Shown piece by piece: positions 1-14,644 of a stretch of 64,000 bases of DNA (its first letter is position 1; the number at the start of each line of letters is the position of its first letter). A program made the position numbers and the translations under genes. The stretch is from Phalacrocorax aristotelis (lineage: Eukaryota > Chordata > Aves > Suliformes > Phalacrocoracidae): contig NC_134282.1 in NCBI RefSeq assembly GCF_949628215.1, positions 10,600,223 through 10,664,222 on the forward strand, in the 5' to 3' direction. The notes under the pieces were generated by a model. That model was given only the letters and a program-made list of their open reading frames with translations. It did not search any database and was not told where the DNA came from.

Positions 1-3000
1 GATAGAGCCTGTAAAAGGAGCTTATACATATTAAACAAGAAAGAAAGATCTACTGTCTATAACTTGTTCTTTACTAACAAACAAAAGGTTTGGACTGAAT
101 CCATTTTAGAGCAAACTTTACAAGGGCCTTATGCTGAAATTATTCAATAGAAAGAAGTGGACAGAGTCCAGGACAATTGTGAGGAGGAGCTGACCACAAA
201 AAGCAAGGCTTGTGGTCAGTTTGTTTGTTTTTTTAAGAAAATCAAATACTCTCTCTTTTTTTGGCATTAACATGACAGAGCTGTAAAGGTTTAGCAGTAG
301 CACTGCATTAGCCTCCAAGAAACACACAAAACAACTGCTCCCTTAGCTAGATCAGCTGCTAGAGCAAGTGTTATAGTTGCCATTATCAGAGCTGTAAGTG
401 GAAAGGAATTCCTCATTAATGCACTGAAGGACAAAGGATCTTTTCTTAACAAGGGCCTGTAGAGTGCTAGGTGCTGGGACTACAGTATCTTCGCATCCTG
501 ACATACGCTTGCCCAACATAGCCTCCTGTTCCATCAGGAGAAGGAACACTTTGGTAGTAAAGCAAAATAATTCTACTCTATGAATAACTATTTTTCACTC
601 ACAACAAGAACCAAAAGCCAATGTTCTACAGTCAAGATAAGGCAATCACAGCAACATGGAGCTTTTCTAGGTAGAAACACAACAGCTGCTCAGCATCAGC
701 ATTACTACATAAGACTCAGATGCACCAGTCTATTTGGAATATATTGCAATAACAGGCAATTATTACTGCCACGTGGTCTGTGAAAAACTGTACGTAAAGG
801 AAATATGGGGAAAATGCTGTAATTATTTAAATGGGTTTGCTTTGATATCACCAGGAAAAAAACCTGCCTGAGTAAACCAGTATTTAGCCCTTTGTCTTTA
901 CAAACGGCCTTTAAAGAACAAAAGAGCTGCTGCTCTCCTGTGCCCCTGCCCCGAATCTGATATTATATTCACGTGGGAGCAGGCAAAAGCAGCCATGTCA
1001 CGTAGCAGCAAGAGGCAGCAGGAAAGCCTTGGGAGGCCAGCAGAGGCAGAGCTCATCAAATCCTGTGCCCCAAACAACCCAGCCCAAGAAAACCCAAAGG
1101 GGGCCCCCCCTCCAACTGCATGAGATAACTACTACAATCCTGCAATTCAGTGTGCTAGCTGAACACACCTAGTTTGGCCAGTAAACCGTTAAAAGTAGCC
1201 ACATTCTTCTACTAACCGGAGAAAGCTTTGATGATGAGACCTTTCCCAGCTGTTGGTAATTGGCTCCGTACAAAAGGTCAGGCTGGGAGTTATCCACAAC
1301 ACGGGGCTTTCCATACTTCTGGCAGACTGACTCACACCAGCTATCCTGGAAACCAACCCAAGCACAAGTGGCACATGACCTGGGAAGACACAGAGACAAA
1401 TCAGCTGCCACAGAGAGAAGAGCAGAGGTTGCAGGACCAGGCTCACCTGAGTCCAATTCCTGCTCTGGCAAATGCCCTCTTTCTCACAACAGCCTTTGGA
1501 AGGGTCCAACGACTTCAGGGACCCAGAGCTCTAACATTCCTGCTTCCCAGCTGCTCACAAATGTCTGCATTTCTGAAGTTGCAGTCTCCGGAGACTTAGA
1601 AAAAGATGTTCTGAATATACTGGGAAGCACATCAGTCTTAACGCTGCAGAGCAGCCTAGTGATTATTTTGTGCCTAAGCCTCTTGTATTCAATAAGTGGT
1701 TTTGTCTCTTCCAGAGAGCAGCAATGTGACAAAATTATTTCCTGCTCACCTATTAATATTCAGCTGTGATAGAGACAAAAGATTTTGGCTTGTGCCCTCA
1801 TTCACTCACTGAAGAGAAATGAAGATGAACCAAAATGGTTGAACATGTTTCTTTTTTAAATTAGTAAGTGGGGGTTTTTTAATGATAGAAATTGAAGTCC
1901 TGCTTCACTGGAAGTGCAATGGTAAATGAAGGAATAAAGCTGTAAAGTTTGTATGTGAGATTTCAAAAGCTTTCCTTGAATGTCACAGACTGAGCATCAC
2001 AGGCATTCCTGAGACAAATAACAATTATTTAAAGAAGCAAACAAAGCTTTCTTTACGTATCAAAAAGACGGTGAGAAGAGAACACAATGACAATTTCTTG
2101 TACGTTCTTTGCAGGTCTTGCCTAACTGCGTGCTGCAAACAATTGCATGCCTTGCTGAGGACTCCCATGAACCCTGCTCATCCTATTCACATACTCCTAC
2201 GGGTCAGAGCAAAGTCTCTGAAAAAATAGCCCTGGAAGAAGATTGAAATTCAAGGTCAGATTTTGTGCTGAAGCAACAAAAAATATTCACTGCTTTAATG
2301 AAAAAATTTGTTTCTAGTGTCGTCACTTCAGTTCCCAACTTCTGGGTTTTTTTTTCTATTACTGAGATTAGGTCAGGGTGAAATACAAACATCAAAGCAC
2401 TGCTGCAATCAAAGAGCAGTTGTTTTGCTTTCATTTCTTGGCCAATTAGCATAGCTTCTCTGGGAGGAAAAAAAAACCACCCCATTAATACTCAGAAGCA
2501 GCCTCAGCTTTAGGTCATAAGCAGCTTTCTATGGTTTGGGTTGCCACAGTTACTACAGACCTAACCCTGTTGAATCAGGAATCATCTGGAGATCAGGAGT
2601 GATACCATCATAAGCAACAGGACACAATGAGATTCAGGGCCTGGGTGGCTAAAGAACATGTCTCTGTTTGCCCTTTCCACTCTTCATTCACAGTGCTGTC
2701 CTCCCAAACTGCCAACACAGGGAAGAACTCCATACAACGTTTTCTGAAGCAGTATTCAGAGTGTGCTGTCCTCAAGCATCTGATGCATCCAACCCATAAA
2801 GCATCTACTACAGAAGGTAAATAAAACATTACAAGAATCAGATTTTAATAATAATTAGTAATTATCAGGAAGGCAGGGCTTCCCTCCCAAAGTATGCTAA
2901 CACATACTGCTCCAGACTCACCTCCATTCAAGGCTGTAGTATTATTTTGGGTTTACATCAATAGAGGTAAGAGCATGTTTGCTGCTTCCTTGCTTGATTT

Positions 3001-6000
3001 CATTAGCCTGATCCCTGCAAGTAGTAAGGATCATTCTGAGTAGTTAAGTGATTTATTTTCATTTCTCTCTGTGACCAGTTTGAATTTCCAACATTGCATG
3101 TTCAGTAGTGCAAACTAGTCTTTAAAGGTGAAAAACCCTAAAGAGAACATCATTAATTACACAGGAATATTTCCCCAGCATGCTACAGAAAAAAAGATGG
3201 ATTTCTTCCCCAATAAACTTTTACATTTCAAATATTCATAACTGTAGATTTAGTCTCTTGCACAAAAGGATACATATGGATAAAGAAGAAATAGTGTAGC
3301 CTAATTCTTCCAAGCATGGTGGACCCATCTGTGTTAAGTCTCAGTTTGACCTACCACTCTCCCTCTCCAGCAACTGCTTGTGCTTGAGCAGGTGCAAGGT
3401 AGTAAGAAGGAACAAGGAGGTGATTTTAGCTCTGCTTGTGGCATTGGCATGAACAACACCGGAGTTGTGTCTGCAGTTTTGTACATCCACTTTTAAAGGG
3501 GACACTAAAAAAGTCAGCCATGTAAACAAGAGCGTGCTTCTCAAGAATTTCTTAAAGCAAGGGCATAAACCACACCTTGGGCAGTACTGAAATGTAGAAC
3601 AGCAAAGCAGTGGACAACACACATCTATATAAATATGGTCTTGCTGTCATATTCTGTATAAACTAATCAGTCCTTAGTCACCACACATTCCTTTGTTCTG
3701 CATTCCCTGAACCTGCTTAGTTTACTTGCCAAGATGTTATCCAGACTTCAGGGGTTACAGTTATTTATCTGAACATACACATCTAATTTACAATCTAACC
3801 CCCACATTTACAAAGGGGAAACTTTTCCAGGTCTTCAGGTCAGAGGAAGCTTTGTGGGTAAATCCTACACCCATCTTTGAAAATGTAGTGTATGCATCTT
3901 CTTTTCTACCTCCAAGAAAACAGGAATAGTTGTCCAGCCACATTAATTGGTATATGGGACAATGAGATAAAGAACATCTAAAAAAGAAATAAAAGTTCAT
4001 TTATGCACTGTGCAGATTTTATGACACTTATTTCTGTAGATATGCTTTCTATATAATGATGGTGGTGCCAAAGGACAGCTTACCAGCTACATCCACCCAT
4101 TTAATGAAACGGTGTCTGTGTACACACCAGCAGAGGAACTGCCAAATGTAACAGAATGCTCCAGCACGCTTTGACCCTCAGTACTTTTACAAGCTACTTT
4201 TGTAAAATGAAAGTGTAAAGAAATAATCACATTTAACCTTTTAATGCCCTGTATCAGTGATGCCACCAGGAATTATAACTTCTCATTGCTCTCCAGATGC
4301 ATTTGAAGAATTGGGTACCAGTGTATTCATTCCTGTTACTTACTTCTGTCTTCAACAGGTAGCAAACTACTTCCCTTGAAACCAGACTACTGAAATTTTA
4401 CAGTCTGAATGCAACTGGTGACAACCTTATAAGAACAAATTCTTAAAAGATTCTTAAGAACCAAACTTCCATTAATTCATATGGAAATTATGACTTTGAA
4501 TACACTTAACCTGGTCACAAGCAGCAATTAAAATTTTGCCAGGTCAACTATGAAACTCTTCTAAAATTACTTTCTCCAACAGACCCTTTTTCTGAAAGCT
4601 GCTTGTGCCGCTTCCCTACTCCGTACAGCCAATACTATAAGCAGATTGCCATATGCAAACCCTGTCGTCTACAACACTGCATGTACTCTTCCAGATACAA
4701 TATGGTTCCTTAACAGTTTTGTAGTATAGTAGAAATCTTCCAGAAATATGAGCTTTTGCTCATATTGGCAATACAGCATTCATGCAAACTGTTCTACAGA
4801 GGTTTTTCATTCTGTGGTATGTGCAGTCCCTTAGTCAGGCTGATAAAACATGAAAGACACTGAAGGATTAGACCTTGAGAAGACGATGGGAGTGAGATGA
4901 AATGTGCAATCATCTTCTTTATCACCTCTAGTGCTCTGAGAACAGCATGCCTTGTGATTTTTTTTCCCAAGTATGCATCTCCTGGTTTACTACATTAAAC
5001 CATTTAATAAAACAGCAGAGTGGCTGTGAATAGGAACTAATTACGTATTTGCTACTTCAGTGTCTAACAATGGTTTTGACCAAATCAGTCTCTTGCTAAT
5101 AAGAACACAGGCACCCAAGAACAAAATTAAACCTACTTCCAGTTATTTCTGTGGAAGGCAGAGCTAGTCTTAAATTTCTGATATGTGCCGTGCAGCCCGT
5201 GAGACATGGTGCTTGCTAAATGAAAAGTCTTAAACACTACAGTTTCAAAGCTGGTTTTTATTTGTTTCTATTTGTTCAGTATTTTCAAGGGTAGCACACG
5301 GAGGAAAAATGAAGTGACTGATACAGGTGATTCTGAACTGTTGCCTTTGGTAGCATGAAGTAAAAATGCAAATGCATTACTGAATGAGCAGAGCAAACAG
5401 AAGGCTTGGTCACCTCCACCCCATCCTGAAATATACACAGAACTTTGTTCAGAAAATGGCATCACCTCTATTCAGCACAGCCCAGGTATTAGCTTTAATA
5501 TGCAGCACATTTTCAGCATATCTGACAGCAACTTCTCCCATGAGCCTGAACGTACATTAAAGGGTGCTACTAAGAGTGATTATAAAGCACCTACTAGATC
5601 GAGGAGATTCTACTGCAATATTTTAATTTTCATTTAAATTAAATTTAAATTATAATTTACAACACTCTGCTAACAAAAGGGAAAAAGGGCACTGTAAATG
5701 TAGCAGCAGGCACACATATCTTCATCTATTCTTCCCTATTTTTTTAATTTGTGGTTAAACTTAATAGACTTCTAAGTGCAAGTAGATTAAAGCTCCATCT
5801 AGTGCCAGGGTCTTGGAAGTTACTTAAAGATTTGCAGTCCAAAAATAGCAAACATCCTCACAAAACTATTGAGAAGCAGCAAGCCTAGCATCCCAATGCT
5901 GTCACACACAGACATCAAGAAGCCTGTTGGAATTACTCTTACAGTGTACAAAGGCTTGATTGTAAAGCTGCTGTATCTCAGACCCAACAGAGAACACGGC

Positions 6001-8343
6001 ACTACCTGGATAGGGATGAAGTGCTCGAAATACACACCTGCAACAGCGAGAGGAGTGCCAGCCTGTGGAGCTACGCATATACCCAGCACTCCTCTCCTCG
6101 ACAGTGCTCTGTGATCAGATCACACCACAATGTTTTGCACTACTCTTCCTTTTTGGATCCAGGGAGCCGGGCGCAGGCGGGGAGGGAGGGAAGGCGGCAC
6201 ACTCCTCCCAAAAGCCAGCTGCCGGGCACTAGAGCACTCTCAAGAGAAGTGGAAAATTTGTAACTTCTCAGGAAAAGAAAGGATTTGAATCCTGGGCTTC
6301 CCATTTCTTGCTAAGTGCTCTCAAAGGGTTGCATGGAAAGGGCAATGGCACCCGGACTCCCCCCAGAACGAGACGCCCCTTCATTTTACAGGGGGACCCT
6401 GGCACTGGTGCTTGCAAGTCCCTCCCAAAGAGCAGCCTCCTGGTCACTCTCCAAGAAATGAAGCTGGAGGAGAGCTGCCTCCACTGTCAGTGCTGCTGGG
6501 CAGGTATCCTGCACCTCTACCTGTCAGAGCCTCAGTGCCTGCCCCACAGCAGCTGCCTGCAGCTCTCACACCAGGCTCTGTGCCCACACGGGGTCTGGTC
6601 ACCTAAACATTAGCCAGAAACAAAGCCGGTTTCAGGATGACTTCAGAACTGAAACTTTGGATTTAAGCACTTGAATTCCATTTTTTTTGGATCTGTGCCC
6701 CAGCTACATTCTCTTTTCTTTCAGCAGAAAATACTTTACGACACGAGCTGCCATCCCTGAAGCAATGTGTAAATAAGGTTCCTGGTTTAATTCTGGAAAG
6801 GAACTTACTGTAGCGGTATTTAATAGTAGTTGCACTGTGGCAAAAAAAGGTATTCCTGATTAATACTGAAAATACCTGAAGAGCGGATAAAGTTTAACCA
6901 TATTTTATTTGTATTTGAAAAGCTACCTGGGACATTTATTTATTTATTTTCACACCCTTCAGAAAAAACTCCCTTACAACTACCTGGAAATCAATCAATC
7001 AATATTTTTTCCACATACTTCAGAAGATGTTTGTACACACCAGGCTGCTACTCCGAAAGAAGGACAGATCACAGGGAAGGGCCATCGGGGGGGGAAGTGG
7101 ATGAGGAAGGAAAGAGAAGGGAACTGCAGTAGAGGGGGCAGATCAGCTCAACTGATCTTTGCTAAAGTCAAAGTACTATTTTGCATGCTGTAAGGTGATC
7201 GTGGTTGTACTATGGCTATAAACTTAACTCCTTTTGTGGTATTTCTTTTCCTGTTGCAGCATATAGCTCCTAAAATAGCACAGATAGAAGCAAAAATATT
7301 CAATTATTTAAAATAAAAACAATCCTTTTCTTATAAAGTTGGGGTTTTCTTTTTGCTTAGTCTTTACCAATCATTTGACAGGGATGATTATCCTCTCACA
7401 CTACTGATTAACCAAAGCTACCACCAAAGCCAGTGCAGTTACAATGCCTTAAGTGAGGAGTGAAGCGCAATCTTATTTTTCACCACAAACTACTCTTAAA
7501 GGAAAATAGTCATTGGAACTACAGAAAAATATGTAAAGAAGGAGAAACAACTGCATCCAAGAGAAAGGAGTTATAAACGAGTGAAGCGGAAAAGTGTATA
7601 ATCCGGCGTTGAGGAGAAGTGCCATTTCCTCTGCTGCAGCCAGTACTTGGCTGATGACCATCCCCAGCTCCATGCCAACAGTAGGTTTTGAGAAACAAGT
7701 ATACCTTTGCCTAAATGCTGCCTCCAAGCTGTTCTATTTCAGTACAAAAGTTCAATTTCCTTCCAATGAAAGAGCACATATTCCAATTCACTCAACAAAC
7801 CCGTATCTAAAAACAGGTTATTGATGGTTTTGAAAGGCTGATGCCCTTACTGTTTAACACACGGTTTGACCACCTGCCAGCAGTTTACCATGATCTTCTC
7901 CACAGACATCTACTAATGGTAACACAAGAAAATGGGTGTCTATGAAAATGAAAACAAACACACAAAAAAGTCTAGTGGGTGGTGATGTTCCCTTGCTCTG
8001 TTTTTCTGCATTTTTTTCTTTTTGCAATGGCAACTGCTAGAACTGCACCTGTTTCTAGCTCTGTAACCAAAACCACACTGTTTATCACAACTGCCTTTAC
8101 GCACGCTCTTCTAACCTAATCATGAGGACAAGGTTTGTATAGCAAAGGACACTTACTCTGATTGTTCAGCCAAAGCGCTAACATGTTAGACTTTTTTTTT
8201 TTTTAATGCACTGAAGTAATGTATTTTCATTTAAGAAAAATGGTCCTCATTCTGCACTTTACATTTGAGTTTCAAAGAAAACTGAAATAGGAGGAATCCT
8301 TTCACTCTCCTAGATAAAAATAATACACCCAAGTTACAAATCT
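1..8343. other. Intergenic DNA upstream of PFN2, distal part
   Basis: AT-rich DNA with frequent stops in all frames and no exon chain I could recognise. A moderately GC-richer patch lies near 6160-6600, and an AT-only near-palindrome lies near 5632-5650. Short overlapping open frames at 1170-1770 occur on both strands and have no recognisable domain or codon signature. No CR1 or LTR fragment was recognised here. Confidence 0.6.
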
Positions 8344-8832
8344 TCAAGTCACTTTGCCAATTTGGCCTTTATCTTCATCCAGAGTACAGACAAGCTCTAT
8401 TAGATGAATCTTACCAATGAAAGCCTTCACATAACTTAAGCATCCACTGGGAATATATATTGTTAGAAACTCATATGGCCAAAAAGCAGGTGTGAGCAAT
8501 TGTGGACGCTCGAAGGGTGACCTGATGATGTGGTACAAGCTGCATTGCTGGATAAGGACGCCAAGAATACAGGCAGGTGAGCATGGAGGGTCACACAGCA
8601 GATGACTGGATTCTTCTTCCCCATAGTAACACCACCACAAGTCCACTCCCAATTGCTGTAAAGACTGATAATATAAACCCAGCACCTGCTTCAAAACAGC
8701 ATATAATCTGAGATTCAGACGCTTGCCTCCATCAGCACCTACTATGTAGATGACGTTAAACCAGTGATGCTGGGGGGCACAATCCATCGACAGGATCAGT
8801 ATACAATCAAAACCATGACCTCCTGAAGCCAT
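8344..8832 (-). other. Unassigned 162-codon open reading frame, not recognised
   Basis: An uninterrupted minus-strand frame begins MASGGHGFDCILILSMD and ends near LDEDKGQIGKVT. It is the longest ORF in the AT-rich upstream region. I do not recognise the product. It has no obvious signal peptide or low-complexity bias. It contains several Cys (for example in LLCDPPCSPAC) and hydrophobic stretches, but no membrane segment I would commit to. No poly(A) tract or target-site duplication marks it as a retrocopy, and no splice context was established. It could be a fragment of a decayed mobile element, a lineage-specific exon or chance. The gene call is weak. Confidence 0.15.
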
Positions 8833-11800
8833 CTACCAGCTCTCCATGGATGCCAGCTCACTGCAGTGCTAAAGGAGACCTGCCTCAGCTCCACAGTCCT
8901 CTGCAAAGTTTCTTCCCCATAATGTTCTCAGCATGTTTACTTTTCATAATTAATAGTTTGGTCAATATAGGGTATTATTCGATTCCTTCAGTGAGGTATT
9001 TAAAAAGAAGAGAAAATGTTCTAAATGAAACCACACCATTTTTAGGCTGTTTTCCGCTTTGCTCAGTTCTGCTTTTCCCTGTTCCTCCAATTTTTAGTTT
9101 CTTAATGATTCCTTTAATCCATACCACAGTGGCTGCTCTACAGTTCAGCAGTATCACACTTTCAGACTGGGTACACCTTTTCTAAGCATGTAATTCATGT
9201 CTTTTAAAACTTTTCTGTGATCTTCTTTTGTGATTATGTAGACAAATTTGAGCAGAATAATTTTCATATACTTTGTTTCTCAAAAATGTTATATTTATTT
9301 GTCTAGATGTAATTGAAAGAAGAGCACTACACCTATGGCAGAAATAATTCTCTGGATGTTGAAACTAAGTAGTACTTCAACTATAAAAACTTCACACAAA
9401 AATATTCTAAATATTAAATATACATATACTGGCTCTTGGTGAGCTTACAGCAGGCAGGTTGACTGTTATTCATAGCTAGAATAGAGTACTTTGTGGCTAG
9501 AGAGAAATTTGGTACTAAATTAAAAAAATAATTGCAAAGAAAAGAAAAACATTTAGCCATTTCTGCTTCATTCAAAAAATAACATATATTTGTAATTTTA
9601 CAAAGCATTAGGGTTGGAACTGTATCATTTATCTGGGAAAATATGGATTTTTATATTTCAGAATTGTTATTAAATGCTTCTGCAGACAGTTAATGTTTTG
9701 GGTAGAAATTATATATGGCAGATAAATTTGTGTATCTGTGATCCAAAAATCCTTTGGACTTTTAACAAATAACAAACATAAACCATAAAATTATTTGTGA
9801 TCAGAGGATGAAATATCACCCAGACAGACACACAGATACTGTCAATGAAAGAAAGCTTAATGAAGGAAATCATGTACCAAACAAAACTTCAGAGTTCCCT
9901 GGCTAAACCATGTGTTTGTTTGAATAAGCGGCATAAAGTGGTGCAAAAACAATCACCTAAAGAAACTGTGAGCTAGAAGAACATGAAGGCCTGCCAGTTC
10001 AGTAACCAGAGCATGACCGTACTTAGGTGGCCAAAAACTGGACAGCGGCTATGACACATCTGTGGGCTGCCAGGAAGATGCTGCTGACCTTGTGGTCACA
10101 TTCAGCAGGAGAGTTCTGGTGTTACTGCAGTGCACCCACAATGTGATAGGACGTTAGAAAAAGTTTGGGTTTTTTTCCTTAATGTATGCTAGCACAGTGC
10201 AAAAACACTATTAAAAAGGTGAAATTATATACCAGTTAACTTTGACAGAAAAAAACCCCAATCCAATAACCCAGATGAAGCCCAGGAACAGTTAAATGTT
10301 GTTCTTTTTTGTCTAACACCACTTCTCAGTGCAGTCAGTGAAGGCTGCACAGAGATCAGAGGTGTAGACTTCATGTAGTAAAAAGACTCTTAGCTACTCT
10401 TGTTTAACCACACTGCACAAATATCCATACAACAATGACTGTGTTGAGAGCCCATGCTTGCTCTGCTCCATTTTCCACCTTTCTGCTTTCTCTCCCTCTA
10501 ACTTTGTGCTTCTCCAACTCCTTTACCGGATTTCTCAGTCTTAGTTTTCACTGTTCAGATTAACTTTTATACGACCTTTCACCCACTGAAAGAATCAGTT
10601 AACAAAGGCATGTAATGAGCCACCACTGAGCTTGGACAAAATAAAAAATAAAAGCTTGGATTGAAGATGCTACCACATTCCCTCCACTGTGTCAGGCTAT
10701 CTGCAAACTCACTGAATTTCCCAGTACATACCCTTGTTTCATAATTGAAAAGTTAACAGAGGGCTACCTATGTGGGTTCTGTTTGCTTTATTTAAAGCAA
10801 AACAAAATACTGCAAGATCTAAATACACAGAGGAACCTGACTGATAAACCTGAATACACAGAAAGCTGGGTCGCATCAGACTAGTTCTGCACAGCTTACT
10901 CATATGAACCATTATGAACCAGAGACTACCTGTCCAAGTAAGAATTTACAAATAATATATTTTAATTTCTAGGATTAAGGTTTATTTTTTGTTGACCACC
11001 AGTGAGATCAAGAATTTACCTTAAAAATCCAAAAACTGAGCAAGGTCCTATGACTATGGTTAAATAAAGGTTAAGGAAGGGAAATTCTTCTTAACTGCTT
11101 ACCTAACTAATCCTTAGAAAGACAAAAGTTTTGCTGAGCTATCTATACTGGTAAAACCTTCTCTATCAGGATGAAACTCTCATCCACACGTGGAGTTAAA
11201 CCTCTTTTCCAAATGATGCAAGATACAAAAGAAAATCATCTTTTTTCCAGAACTTTCTGGATGGTTTCAAGTGCTGTTGTACAGGGCTCTTTGTACCAGA
11301 ACCATAGCTATGCTAGTGCTGGGCATGAACTTTTTCATGCGCAGGTGTAGCTATGCAATAAAACTTTGTACCGTGGTCTTAATCTAAGGATTGTTGCATT
11401 TTGTATCACCATATTTTTAAAGCTAGCTTCAAGTTTTCAGCTCATTAATATGTCATTTTTACAATTCACTCCTATTTAACACTCACTGCAGCCTTTGGTG
11501 GCTTCCCTGTTTTTAAGCCAAGTCCCTTAAGTGGCTGTGGAAGGACCCTGCAAAGCCCGTTTTCCAGTCATCACCACGAGGTTACGAGACAGACTGCTCC
11601 TTGCTTCTTGGCTTTTAATCAGCAGAATTGAATCTGCTAACGCCTAACACTTCTAAATCAGTTTTACCCTCTGCTCTTCCGAAAGCACTTGTGGTAAAGA
11701 GAAAGACTGCCACAGGAAATCCAATATGGTCTGGAGAGGAAGTCACCAGAGCAGCACCGCAAAATGACGTGAGCAGTGGTAACGCTGGTGACAAATGATG

Positions 11801-14560
11801 CATCGAGTCAGCTTTGGCTCTGTAAAGTTTAATTTTAACAAAGAAGTCAAGCTGCATTCTGTTGATGGTCACCTGCCCTTCCTGTCTACTCATAAATGCT
11901 GGTTAACGTTATCTCCAAAGGGTCCAATCTGGTAAAAAACAGGAAGAACCAGGGACATGATAAGAAATCTTACCTTCGGCTGCCCAACCACTCTGAGCAC
12001 AGCAGCAGCTCTGGTAGTTACAAAGCCTGACAAAAAATTGCAGTTATTTTACTAACAAAATATGAGACCTCCTTCAACGTTTTGGCCAATTTCAACTTTT
12101 ACATTACTAATACAAAAGCAACAAAGTTTCTCACAAAGCTATAAATAGTACACTCTGGCTAAGCACAGTCGGTACTTTAAAATTCTTTCAAATTATTATT
12201 TTTCTTAGATGTGATCCAACATAAATTTTAGACAAACTTCTGAACCAAAGCAAAAAGACTAATAATTGTTACAAGCTGCAGAAAAAAAAACCCCAAACCG
12301 TGGCTGCAGTGCGCAAATATCTTACAGAAAGAAGAATTACTGGGCAGAATGTAGAAAGAGAGTAAAATACAAGAAATCACGTTTTAGAGACTATTTATCG
12401 TACACGTACAGCTTAAGTTCAGACAGCACCATTTCGTACATCAGTCCAGGTACTGACATTAGAATGCCTCACTACATCTATCAATTCTAACAACAATATT
12501 TTGTTTATATATAAATCCTTCATTTAACAAATGTCTCAGATTCCAATTAAGACTCGTAACAAAAAATTAAACTGCAACTCCTCTCTTACCATTTTTAACA
12601 TAGAGAGCAACCTCATTTTCTTAAATCAGACAGTCTCAAAGGCACTGTTGCAGTAGTGTCTATACAAATAGCATTATAGTGATTGTACAACATAGAACAT
12701 GACCAAATGAGGCACCTAATCGTGAAAATAGAATTAAAGGATTATGATTTTTAGAAAAAGCACTGGTGACTGCTGACTCTGCAAACTACACAAGCTATGT
12801 GGTAGTTTCACAACGTTAAATAACAGTAACCCAATTTAGGCTTCACTTCCCAAATATATTACTAGAGTTACTTCACAAATAACATGACTAAAGCCGAGCT
12901 ACCAAGCATGTGTCAAATCCTCTACTCTTGTCCATCTATTTAACGTTCAGGAGATCCCAGACTTCTGTGCAGTTATTTCCAATTTAAATCATTAAAAGCA
13001 GGCAACTGTATTCCCTGTATCGCTAACACAATCTGCTCATCAAAATAGCACTCACGCTACTGATCACCTGGTTTATGCAGCTATTAAAAAAGGTGATATT
13101 CCCCACACAGCAGTGGTAATATTACCAGACACACTCTGTATTCTTTAACACCCAGGTGAAACGTTTGGTTCATCAAAGAGGCAAAGCACTGAACCCACCA
13201 CACATTCAACTGGCAAGGCTCTGGAATCCTGGGGACTGCTACGTCATGCCTCGCACACCTCTTCGGCAGCTGCTAAAGTAGCCTCGGCCCAGCTGTTAGC
13301 TAGCAGCGACCACTGGGTCTCTGCCTCCCATGAAACAGGGCTGGACATTAGGTTGTGAGGGCTCGGAAACGCATGCTTGGTTCTCAGGTGGAAGGGATGG
13401 ACAAATGCATGGAAGGGTGCATGCAAGAAGATGAGATACCTCCAGGCAAGAGGGGGAAAGGCACTGTGAAAATAAAATAGAGAACATACTTATGGAATTA
13501 AGCTAAAATATGCAAATAAGATCTTTTGTAAGTACATAGTAATCTAAGCAATCTCAATTAGTATCTAAACAACAGTCAATCCCATGAGAGCTGAACTAGA
13601 TCTTAAAAGGACTAAGAACACCCTGAAGTATGCTGTAGGGATATTCATTAAAAATACATGGTGAATATTCTTCCTGGGGGACATAACCTCAGGAAAAGGC
13701 AAATTCAGTTATTGTACAGTATGCCTCGGCATATTCAGGTATAAGACCTAACTTCTTGAATTAAAGTTTCAAAGTTAATTACATGGACAGCCACTTCGCA
13801 TCCCACCTGTCTCCACTCCCCAGAGAATCACAACAGACATCAAGTAAGGCAAAACCACCCTGCTCAGATGGAAGGCGACCATCCCACTCCCCAAATTTCA
13901 AGATTGAGCCACTGCACTAAAACATGGCAACACGTGTGTAACTTGTAGTAGGACTGTCTTCCAAGCAGTGATCCTGCCCAGGGCCAAATATCGATGCAGC
14001 AAAATACCGGTTTCAGACCCAAACCTCTTATAAAGGAACATGGAAACTAAATTATTTCAACAGAAACTTGGCGGAACCTGGAAGAATAAAACCTGAAATC
14101 ACCACTTACAAAACCATTAAGAAATAAAACATAACAATGCTAGCGCATATGATCAGGAGCCCACCAGCTCAATACAAGACCAGCGATTTGGCACAGAAAT
14201 CATCTTACTACATTGACTGGACATTGGTTCAGTTCACGGAGGCAAGCAGGGCAGCAGAGTACGGCCAACTACCTGCAGTGTCGCCAACAGCACCTTCCTG
14301 AAGGATACTTGCAGCTGCTGAGTTACACAGAAGACAAGAAATGCATAGAAATAAAACACAATCAACCAGCTGAGCTTACGCTGCCTCCCAAGAGACAGAC
14401 TTGGGGGAGCGGAGCCTGGACAGAGAGTCTCAGCCGCATGCTGGACCAGTGGAGCAGGCCCCTCAGGGGTGTTTTTCAGGAGAAGGCTCTGCTCCAGCAA
14501 ACTAAAGCTATGAATCTGCTTGATGAATCTTGCAAGATAGCAGAGAGAGAACAGCGCAGT
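8833..14560. other. Intergenic DNA upstream of PFN2, proximal part
   Basis: AT-rich, with no supported gene. GC content rises slightly at 13,200-13,480, where a CRE-like TACGTCAT occurs at 13240-13247. Base composition changes sharply at about 14,560, where the CpG island begins. This stretch probably holds distal regulatory sequence of PFN2, but nothing beyond composition supports that. Confidence 0.5.
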
Positions 14561-14644
14561 TTCTTGGATGTAAGAGCCGGGTCCGAGTTTCCCCACCCTG
14601 AGGAGCGGTGGGAGACGGCGGCAGGGCGCGCAGCCGGTACTCAC
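14400..14644 (-). ncRNA. Possible first exon of a divergent transcript from the PFN2 CpG island (donor end only)
   Basis: On the minus strand a consensus splice donor (AGG|GTGAGTACC) has its GT at 14644-14643, at the left edge of the CpG island and about 580 nt upstream of the PFN2 ATG. A transcript starting in the island and running left would meet this donor as the end of its first exon. Neither the acceptor nor the true exon limits can be identified, so the coordinates mark only the neighbourhood. The motif could equally be chance in GC-rich DNA. Confidence 0.15.

Noticed and set aside
1169-1769. Overlapping open frames on both strands near 1.2-1.8 kb
   Set aside because: Several frames are open simultaneously on both strands with no domain, splice signal or start context. 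This indicates locally low stop density rather than a gene.
6160-6613. GC-richer patch with open frames near 6.2-6.6 kb
   Set aside because: No recognisable product, and CpG density is too low for a promoter island.
13244-13487. Short minus-strand open frames near the CRE-like TACGTCAT
   Set aside because: Short, unrelated to known proteins and without exon signals. The CRE-like octamer alone, 2 kb upstream, does not establish a regulatory element.
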